This document shows, piece after piece, positions 36,108 to 42,199 of a DNA stretch of 42,199 bases; the first letter of the stretch is position 1, and every line of letters starts with the position of its first letter. Position numbers and translations under genes: made by a program. The notes beneath the pieces were generated by a model. The model was not told the DNA's origin. It made no database searches and saw only the letters and a program-made list of their open reading frames with translations. Origin of the DNA: Deltaproteobacteria bacterium. Its GTDB lineage: Bacteria; Lernaellota; Lernaellaia; JACKCT01. The stretch is taken from positions 1 through 42,199 of the forward strand of contig JADLEX010000073.1 of the NCBI GenBank assembly GCA_020845895.1, written 5' to 3'.

Positions 36108-37529
36108 ATGAGCGGACAGGTTCAGAACGAATTCTCGCCCGAGGCGGCGGCGAAACTGCCGAGCCCCCTCGACGTACCCGAGGCGATGTGGACGCGCTAC
36201 TCCACCCGCGCCCCGCGCTACACCAGCTATCCCACCGCGCCGCAGTTTCACGATGGCTTCGACCGCGACCGCGCGCGCGCGGAATACGAGGCGTGTCGCG
36301 AGCGCGACGCCATATCGCTCTATCTGCACATTCCGTATTGCGAGCGGCGCTGCCTGTACTGCGGGTGCCATCTGTTCATCAAAAAAGACCGCACGGTGGG
36401 CCGCGAATACGTCACGCGCATGCTGCGCGAGGCCGAACTCGTCACCGCTCTGACCGGGCGCGGGCGGCGCGTGCTGCAACTCGCGCTCGGCGGCGGCACG
36501 CCGAACTTCTTGCTGCCCGAGGACATGCGCCGCTTGATCGAGGGGCTGCGCGAGCGCTTCGAGTTTCCCGCCGACGGCGAGCGATCCATCGAGATCGACG
36601 TGCGCACCGTGGATGAGGACTACATCGACGGCTTGCTCGATCTGGGCTTCAACCGCTTCAGTCTGGGCGTTCAGGACCTGAACGTCGAGGTGATCGACCG
36701 GCTGCGCAAGAACCAGTCGTCGGATTACGTCGGCCGCGTGGTCGAGCACTTGCGTCGGCGCGGCGTGATGAACGCGCTCAACTTCGATCTCATGTACGGC
36801 CTGCCGGGCCAGACCGCCGAGACGATGGCGGGCTCGGTGGACGAGGTGATCGCGATGCGTCCGTCGCGCATTGCGCTCTTCGGCTACGCGCATGTGCCGT
36901 GGATCCGGCCGCATCAGGCGGGCGTGGAAAAGCTCGGGTTGCCGGGCGACGCCGAGCGCGTTGCGATCTGGGGCACGGCGTTCACGAAGTTTCAGGCGGC
37001 GGGCTACGTGCCGATCGGCATGGACCACTTCGCCGAGCCCGAGGATGAGCTGTATCGCGCGCAGATCCACGGAGTGCTGCACCGCAATTTCATGGGCTAC
37101 ACCACGCACCGCGGTCTCGATCAGGTCGCGCTGGGTGTGTCGTCGATCGCGGCGGTCGGCGCGGTGTACGTGCAAAACGAGAAGGAACTGACGAACTACG
37201 ACGCGACGATCGACCGCGGCGAATTGCCGTGGATCAAGGGCTACGTGCTCACCGACGACGACCGGGTGCGCCGCGACATCATCATCGATCTGTTCGCGAA
37301 CTTTCATCTCGACACGGCGGCGTTCGGGCGCACGCACGGCCTTCGTTTCGCGGATGCGTTCGCGCCGGAGATCGAACGGCTCGCGCCGCTTGTCGCCGAC
37401 GGGTTGCTGGAGATCACGGACGAAGCGATTCACGTCCACCCGCTGGGCCGGTTTTTCATCCGCAACGTGTGCATGGTGTTCGACCGCTACCTCGGCGCGG
37501 ACACGGCGCGTTTTTCCAAGACCGTCTGA
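36108..37529 (+). CDS. hemN: Oxygen-independent coproporphyrinogen III dehydrogenase
   Basis: A 473-residue radical-SAM enzyme that oxidatively decarboxylates coproporphyrinogen III to protoporphyrinogen IX without oxygen. The 4Fe-4S motif is CxxxCxxC at Cys78, Cys82 and Cys85, with the following Cys87 typical of HemN, in HIPYCERRCLYCGC. LALGGGTPNFL, EIDVRTV, RFSLGVQDLN, NFDLMYGLPGQT and GMDHFAEP support HemN over the HemW-like proteins. The ATG at 36108 has GGAG upstream; the GTG at 36093 is less likely. It shares the operon with hemE and hemH. Confidence 0.95.
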   Translation: MSGQVQNEFSPEAAAKLPSPLDVPEAMWTRYSTRAPRYTSYPTAPQFHDGFDRDRARAEYEACRERDAISLYLHIPYCERRCLYCGCHLFIKKDRTVGREYVTRMLREAELVTALTGRGRRVLQLALGGGTPNFLLPEDMRRLIEGLRERFEFPADGERSIEIDVRTVDEDYIDGLLDLGFNRFSLGVQDLNVEVIDRLRKNQSSDYVGRVVEHLRRRGVMNALNFDLMYGLPGQTAETMAGSVDEVIAMRPSRIALFGYAHVPWIRPHQAGVEKLGLPGDAERVAIWGTAFTKFQAAGYVPIGMDHFAEPEDELYRAQIHGVLHRNFMGYTTHRGLDQVALGVSSIAAVGAVYVQNEKELTNYDATIDRGELPWIKGYVLTDDDRVRRDIIIDLFANFHLDTAAFGRTHGLRFADAFAPEIERLAPLVADGLLEITDEAIHVHPLGRFFIRNVCMVFDRYLGADTARFSKTV

Positions 37530-37560
37530 GCGCGGCGTTGCGCGGGATAAGGATGGTTCG

Positions 37561-38571
37561 ATGACGGCGACACCGTTCGTCTCTCCGTTCGCTTCGCCCG
37601 AGGGCGCGATCGCGACCGGCGTGGTCGTGCTCAACATGGGCGCGCCGCACGACGACGCCATGGTCGAGCCGTTCCTCTACGAACTCTTCGCCGACCCCTA
37701 TATCATCCAGCTTCCGCTCGGGCGGCTGTATCAGAAGCCGCTCGCGCGCATGATCTCGCGCAAACGCGCGCCGAAGATGATTCCGATCTACCGCAAGCTC
37801 GGCGGCTCGCCGCTGTTGCCGCAGACGCGCCAACAGGCGCAGGCGCTGGAGCGGCGCACGGGGCTGCCGTGTTTTGTCGCGATGCGCTACACGCCGCCGC
37901 GCGCGGTCGACGCGATCGCGGAGTGCGTCGCTCGGGGAATCCGCCGCTTGGTTGCGCTGCCGCTGTATCCGCAGTTTTCGCGTACGACGACCGAGACGTC
38001 CCTTGTCGATCTTCGCGAAGAGGCGGCGCGCGCGGGCATCGAGGTCGTCGACGTGCGCGAGTATCCCGAGCACCCCATGTGGATCGAGGCGCTGGTGAAG
38101 CGCTGGGAGGAAGCGGCGGGCCCGGCGCTCGGCGCGCCCCTTCGCACGCACGTTCTGCTCGCCGCACACGGCATCCCGCGGGCATATGTGCGGCGCGGCG
38201 ATCCGTACATCAAGCAGATCGAGGCAACGGCGGCGAAGCTGCGCGCGCGCATCCCCGCCGATCTGCCCGTGAGCATCGCGTATCAGAGCCGCGTCGGGCC
38301 CGTGAAATGGACCGGACCGTACATCGACCACGAGATCGAGCGGCTCGGCGACGAGGGCGTGAAGCGCCTCATCGTCATGCCGATCGCGTTCGTGAGCGAG
38401 CATCAGGAAACGCTCTACGAACTCGACGTGACGATGAAGGAGATCGCGCACGCGCACGGCGTGGAGGACTTCATCCGCGTGCCGACGGTGCGCGATCATC
38501 CGCTCTTCATCGAGGCGCTGGCGGAACTGGTGCACGGCGCGCTGGCGAAGGGCGTGGGAGGAGCGGCATGA
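37561..38571 (+). CDS. hemH: Ferrochelatase
   Basis: A 336-residue enzyme that inserts Fe2+ into a porphyrin, here most likely protoporphyrin IX. Motifs: VVVLNMGAP at the N-terminus, YRKLGGSPLLPQTR, LPLYPQFSRTTT, catalytic His near 203 in LLAAHGIP, SRVGPVKWTGPY, and the metal-site Glu near 283 in SEHQETLYELD. AAGGA precedes the ATG, 31 nt after hemN. It overlaps hemY by 4 nt (ATGA), which implies coupled translation. Confidence 0.95.
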   Translation: MTATPFVSPFASPEGAIATGVVVLNMGAPHDDAMVEPFLYELFADPYIIQLPLGRLYQKPLARMISRKRAPKMIPIYRKLGGSPLLPQTRQQAQALERRTGLPCFVAMRYTPPRAVDAIAECVARGIRRLVALPLYPQFSRTTTETSLVDLREEAARAGIEVVDVREYPEHPMWIEALVKRWEEAAGPALGAPLRTHVLLAAHGIPRAYVRRGDPYIKQIEATAAKLRARIPADLPVSIAYQSRVGPVKWTGPYIDHEIERLGDEGVKRLIVMPIAFVSEHQETLYELDVTMKEIAHAHGVEDFIRVPTVRDHPLFIEALAELVHGALAKGVGGAA

Positions 38572-39944
38572 GCGCGATGCGCGACGTGATCGTGGTAGGC
38601 GGCGGCATCTCCGGGCTCGTCGCCGCGTGGCGGATTCGCGCGGCCGGGCGCGACGCGCTCGTGATCGAGGCCGAGGGCGAGGTCGGCGGCAATATCCGCA
38701 CCTATCGAGACGGCGATTACGTGCTCGAACGCGGACCGCACAGCTTCATGGGCGGCGCGGAGGCCATCTGGCGGCTGCTGGCGGATCTCAAGATGGAAGA
38801 CCGCGCGCTCGCGGCGTCGGCCGCCGCCGACAACCGCTTCGTGTACCGCGACGGGCGGCTGATTCCGATTCCGCTGTCGCCGGGCAAGTTCATCGCGTCG
38901 CCGCTGCTTTCGGCGCGCGCGAAACTGCGCCTGATGTCCGAGCCGTTCCGCAAGGGCGGCGCGAAGCCGAACGACACGGCGCTCGAGTTCTTCCACCGGC
39001 GATTCGGCGTCGAGGCGACGACGTTTCTCGCGGGCGTGTTCGTGTCGGGGATCTATGCTGGCGACCCGGCGCGGCTCGGTGCGCGTGCAGCGTTTCCGAA
39101 GTTCTGGAACTTCGAGCGCGACCACGGGAGCATGATTCGCGGTTCGATCAAGTTCATGCGCGAAAAGAAAAGGCGCCTCGGCGCCGAGGGCAAGACGTCG
39201 CGCAAGGGGCTCTACAGCTTTCGCGAGGGGCTCGGGTTTCTCGCGACAGCCGTGGCGCGCGAAGTCGGCGTGGCGAACATCGTTACCGGTGCGCCCGCCG
39301 AGGCGATCGAGAGAATCGATGGCGGTTGGTGTGTTCGCGCGGGTGGCGGCGAATACGAAGCGAGGGCGCTGGTTGTGGCCGCTCCGCCGCACGTCGCCGC
39401 GCGCCTCCTCGCGCCCATCGACGCCGAGGCCGCGCGCATCGCGGGGAGCATCCCCATGGCGCCGGTCGCCGTCGTGCATCTCGGCGGGCCGATCACGCCG
39501 AACCTGCCGTCCGGCTTCGGCGCGCTCATTCCCAGGCATTACAAGATCCGCACATTGGGATCGCTTTTCGCGTCGCAACTCTTCCCGGGCCGCGCGCCCG
39601 AGGGCAAGTTCCTGAACACGAGTTTCATCGGCGGCATGTTCGATCCCGACGCGCTGAAGCTCTCCGACGACGACCTTATCGTGCTCGCGAAGTCGGACCA
39701 GAAGCAATTGATGGGTCTCACCGTGTTCGATTACGCGAGCGTGCTGCGTTACACGCACGCCATCCCCCAACTCACGCCCGATCACCCGGAGCGGATGGAG
39801 GCGCTCGCCGCGCGCGTCCGCGCAGTGCCCGGCCTCGTGCTCGCCGGCAACTACATCACGGGCGTCGGCGTCGATCACGCGGTCGCGAGCGGCTATGCCG
39901 CCGCGGAGGGGATCGCGGCATTCTTCGGATCGACGGGCTCTTAA
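38568..39944 (+). CDS. hemY: Protoporphyrinogen oxidase (FAD-dependent, HemY/HemG type)
   Basis: A 458-residue flavoprotein that oxidises protoporphyrinogen IX to protoporphyrin IX. The FAD-binding GxGxxG lies in VVGGGISGLVAA at the N-terminus, followed by EAEGEVGGNIRTY and ERGPHSFMGG. FVSGIYAGDP and the C-terminal GLVLAGNYITGVGVDHAVASGYAAA are typical of the family. The ATG overlaps the hemH stop and has GGGAGGA upstream. It completes the route from uroporphyrinogen III to haem. Pairing an oxygen-independent HemN with an FAD-type oxidase is found in myxobacteria and relatives. Confidence 0.95.
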   Translation: MSAMRDVIVVGGGISGLVAAWRIRAAGRDALVIEAEGEVGGNIRTYRDGDYVLERGPHSFMGGAEAIWRLLADLKMEDRALAASAAADNRFVYRDGRLIPIPLSPGKFIASPLLSARAKLRLMSEPFRKGGAKPNDTALEFFHRRFGVEATTFLAGVFVSGIYAGDPARLGARAAFPKFWNFERDHGSMIRGSIKFMREKKRRLGAEGKTSRKGLYSFREGLGFLATAVAREVGVANIVTGAPAEAIERIDGGWCVRAGGGEYEARALVVAAPPHVAARLLAPIDAEAARIAGSIPMAPVAVVHLGGPITPNLPSGFGALIPRHYKIRTLGSLFASQLFPGRAPEGKFLNTSFIGGMFDPDALKLSDDDLIVLAKSDQKQLMGLTVFDYASVLRYTHAIPQLTPDHPERMEALAARVRAVPGLVLAGNYITGVGVDHAVASGYAAAEGIAAFFGSTGS

Positions 39945-39996
39945 CACGAGCCGCCAGCGCGCTCATAATCGCTTCGGATCTTCGTTGGAGGGCGAC

Positions 39997-41325
39997 GTGC
40001 GCGCGCGCGGGATTTATGTTTTCGTTCTGATCGTCGGTGTTGCGACATTTGCGAGCGGCGATGACGTGACCGGCGTGGTTTTTCACGACGCGGATCACTC
40101 CGCGCGGTCTCACTACGTGCTGCATCGCAACGCGACCGATGTTGTGCTGCCCGGCGTGGATGTCGCGCTCATCGACGCGGTCGGCGAGGTCGCGGCGCAA
40201 ACCGACGCCGACGGTGCGTTCGTGTTCGAGGGCGTCGCGGACGGCTTCTACCTGCTCGACACGCAGGACGGCGGGCACGACGCCACGTCGAGCAACGTCG
40301 CGCGCCGCGTGCCAGAGGCGATCCGCGAAGGCGAGCTCGTGATGGTGAGCTTGGGTGACAGCATCGGCGCGACCGGCACGCCGTATCCATCGCGCCTCGC
40401 CGATCTGCTGGGTGAACTCACGACGGTCGATCTGCACAATATCCATGTCGGCGGCAGCAAGAGCTGGGACTGGCTGCCGGGCGGGGGCGGCGACGGTCAC
40501 TATGAGGACCTGCTCGAACCGCTGCTTGAGGACGCGGACCTCTTCACGATCACGCTGACCGGCAACGACATGGAGGCTTACATCGACGGGCTCACGCCCC
40601 CGTATGACGTGTGGGAGGTGCTGGGCCGCGTGATCGATCATCCCGAGTACGTGCTGGAGTCGTATCCGCGGCTGCTCGACCTGATCGACGCGATTCGCAC
40701 GGCGAATCCGGGTGCGGACATCGTCTACGCGATCTACCCGAACTTCGCGAACAGCACCTTCATCTACGACCGCATCGGTCCGGATCTTCAACCGCTCGCG
40801 GCGGTGATCGTCGACCTTTACATGGGGATCGGCCGTGTGGTGGTGGCGGGCGAGACCGACGCGCTGCTCGCTGACATGGATGCGTTCTACGGCGACGCGT
40901 GGCTGGACGATTATCTGATCGACGAGGTGCATCCGAGCGAAGCGGGCTCGCAGGACTACGCGGAGCAGATGTTCATCGCGCTCGGCGGTGTGCGCGTGGG
41001 GGATGAGCCACTCGGGCTCGATCGCGAAATCGGCCTGTACGCGCCGGATCTCGCGCCGGCCGATGACGACACGGATGATGACTCCGACGACGATATGGAC
41101 GATGACACGACCGATGATGACGCGTCGGATGACGACGACGCGACGGATGACGATACGGTGGACGACGACGTGAGCGACGACGATTCCCTCGACGATGACA
41201 CGATGGACGATGACTCCGATGACGACCAAACGGACGATGATTCGGCTGATGATGATGCCTCGAACGATGACGACGCCACGGGCCAAGGCGGCGGGGATGA
41301 TGATGACGATGCGTGCGGCTGTTGA
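39997..41325 (+). CDS. Secreted SGNH/GDSL-like esterase with C-terminal Asp-rich tail
   Basis: A 442-residue protein. The signal peptide is at about 1-20 (YVFVLIVGVATFASG). A small beta domain, SdrD-B-like (about 24-95), precedes an SGNH hydrolase. Block I is MVSLGDSIGATG with nucleophile Ser near 119, block III is LTGNDME, and the C-terminal catalytic Asp/His is in DEVHPSEAG. Residues about 355-430 are a long DDDx tail, and the last residues are DDDDDACGC. Here the Asp-rich segment is C-terminal, not next to a lipobox as in the other proteins of the window. It may be a cell-surface retention signal; that is a guess. The GTG start is preceded by GGAGG. The substrate is unknown. Confidence 0.82.
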   Translation: MRARGIYVFVLIVGVATFASGDDVTGVVFHDADHSARSHYVLHRNATDVVLPGVDVALIDAVGEVAAQTDADGAFVFEGVADGFYLLDTQDGGHDATSSNVARRVPEAIREGELVMVSLGDSIGATGTPYPSRLADLLGELTTVDLHNIHVGGSKSWDWLPGGGGDGHYEDLLEPLLEDADLFTITLTGNDMEAYIDGLTPPYDVWEVLGRVIDHPEYVLESYPRLLDLIDAIRTANPGADIVYAIYPNFANSTFIYDRIGPDLQPLAAVIVDLYMGIGRVVVAGETDALLADMDAFYGDAWLDDYLIDEVHPSEAGSQDYAEQMFIALGGVRVGDEPLGLDREIGLYAPDLAPADDDTDDDSDDDMDDDTTDDDASDDDDATDDDTVDDDVSDDDSLDDDTMDDDSDDDQTDDDSADDDASNDDDATGQGGGDDDDDACGC

Positions 41326-42199
41326 GGTGGTGTTTACTCTGGCCCTGTCGACGATCGCCGCGATCGGGTGCTCGACCGATGACGGCGATGACGACTCTTC
41401 GACAAGCTCAGAGCCGGGCGACGACGACGCCACCGCCGATGACGATTCGGACGACGACACGGCGGACGACGACGCGCCGGACACGTGGCGGCTCGGCGAT
41501 CCGGTCACGGTTGTGCCGTCGGGCGGGCTGCCCGACGAGGTCGAATTGCAGGACGCCAACAACAACCTCGACGTCGTGCGTCACGACGGTCGCGTCTACC
41601 TCGCTTGGCGTACCGCGCCGACGCATTTCGCGAGCGACCGGGTCGTCGTGTGGATCGTGTCGAGCGAGGATCAGGAGAACTGGGATTTCGAGGCGAGATT
41701 CGATTACGACACGGATTTGCGCGAGACGCGGTTGCTGTCATTCGACGGTCGCCTGTTCCTGTACTTCGCGCTGCTCGGCACCGACCCGTTCGACTTCGAG
41801 CCCGGCGGGATGATGGTGACGGAGCGCGTGGGCGCGGGCGATTGGACCGAGCCGGAGGAGTTTTACGAGCCGGACGAGGGATTCATTCCGTGGCGGACGA
41901 AGGCGGTGGACGGCATCCCCTACATGCTGACTTACGTCGGCGGCGGATCGATCTACGACTTTTCCGGCGATCCCATCAAGGTTCACTGGCTGACCACCGA
42001 GGATGGCCGAACGTGGACGCCGGTCGTGCCGGGGGAGCCGGTGGTGCTGGAGGGCGGCTCGTCGGAGACGGATTTCGCGATCTTGGACGACAGGACGATC
42101 ATCGCCGTCAGCCGCGTCGAGGCGGCGGACCCGATGGGGTGGGGCTCGAAGATCTGCCGCGCCGAGGCCGACGCGCCGGGCGACTGGCAGTGCGTGATC
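41297..42199 (+). CDS. Asp-box (sialidase-like) lipoprotein, 3' truncated by the window
   Basis: The frame is open from 41297 to the window end with no stop, giving 301 codons. The N-terminus reads MRAAVEVVFTLALSTIAAIGC: a signal peptide with lipobox AIGC. A short DDD-type spacer follows (GDDDATADDDSDDD). The mature part has repeated propeller-like strands (VYLAWRTAP, RLFLYFALLG) and an Asp-box, TEDGRTW, typical of sialidases and other beta-propellers. The start overlaps the end of the SGNH gene by 29 nt in another frame, so the two are probably coupled. Three more ATGs lie within the first five codons. The catalytic role is unknown. Confidence 0.78.
   Translation, partial: MMMTMRAAVEVVFTLALSTIAAIGCSTDDGDDDSSTSSEPGDDDATADDDSDDDTADDDAPDTWRLGDPVTVVPSGGLPDEVELQDANNNLDVVRHDGRVYLAWRTAPTHFASDRVVVWIVSSEDQENWDFEARFDYDTDLRETRLLSFDGRLFLYFALLGTDPFDFEPGGMMVTERVGAGDWTEPEEFYEPDEGFIPWRTKAVDGIPYMLTYVGGGSIYDFSGDPIKVHWLTTEDGRTWTPVVPGEPVVLEGGSSETDFAILDDRTIIAVSRVEAADPMGWGSKICRAEADAPGDWQCVI

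Noticed and set aside
36015-39947. Long minus-strand open frames opposite the haem genes
   Set aside because: They are antisense to well-defined hemE, hemN, hemH and hemY and have no domain signature.

Overview
High-GC bacterial chromosome with a housekeeping core and a small accessory patch. Several things point to a Deltaproteobacteria/Myxococcota-like lineage, perhaps one known only from metagenomes. These are the zapA - 6S RNA - rny neighbourhood, an XylR_N/V4R sigma-54 activator, many large lipoproteins with Asp-rich (DDDx)n spacers, and a split multi-domain sensor kinase. This is inference; the partial 16S gene at the left edge is what would settle the taxonomy.

Layout. 1-504 is the 5' third of a 16S rRNA gene on the minus strand, with a leader and two consensus-like tandem promoters (656-850). 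999-2528 is a Cys-rich, Thr-rich surface lipoprotein. 2616-7555 is a three-gene signalling operon on the minus strand: a CHASE4-like/HAMP/PAS/GAF membrane sensor with no kinase core, a soluble hybrid kinase (HisKA-HATPase-REC-REC-HPt), and a receiver that lacks its phosphoacceptor segment. 7779-10313 holds a terminator, rny, 6S RNA, zapA and the zapA promoter. 10426-13332 holds an archaeal-type serine hydroxymethyltransferase and a coiled-coil/FHA protein. 13334-15176 holds AlkC, a DHFR-fold protein and tRNA-Trp.

Accessory stretch, 15353-26949. It holds a PD-(D/E)XK nuclease-like protein, an FAD-dependent AGPS-like oxidase, a REP-associated tyrosine transposase (RAYT) with REP palindromes on both sides and one inside its own coding sequence, a lipoprotein/outer-membrane-protein pair and a small membrane protein. 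It ends with the most striking gene of the window, a 1,895-residue single-gene fusion of an M48-type zinc metallopeptidase, a TerB-like domain, an SF1 (UPF1/DNA2-like) helicase and a C-terminal nuclease-fold domain. This is the best candidate for an undescribed, probably defensive, system.

27038-34595 holds a GH5 lipoprotein, a TPR membrane protein, a small conserved protein, the XylR_N/V4R sigma-54 activator and another Asp-repeat lipoprotein. 35062-39944 is a haem operon, hemE-hemN-hemH-hemY, covering uroporphyrinogen III to protohaem. The right end holds an SGNH esterase with a C-terminal Asp-rich tail and a truncated Asp-box lipoprotein that runs off the window.
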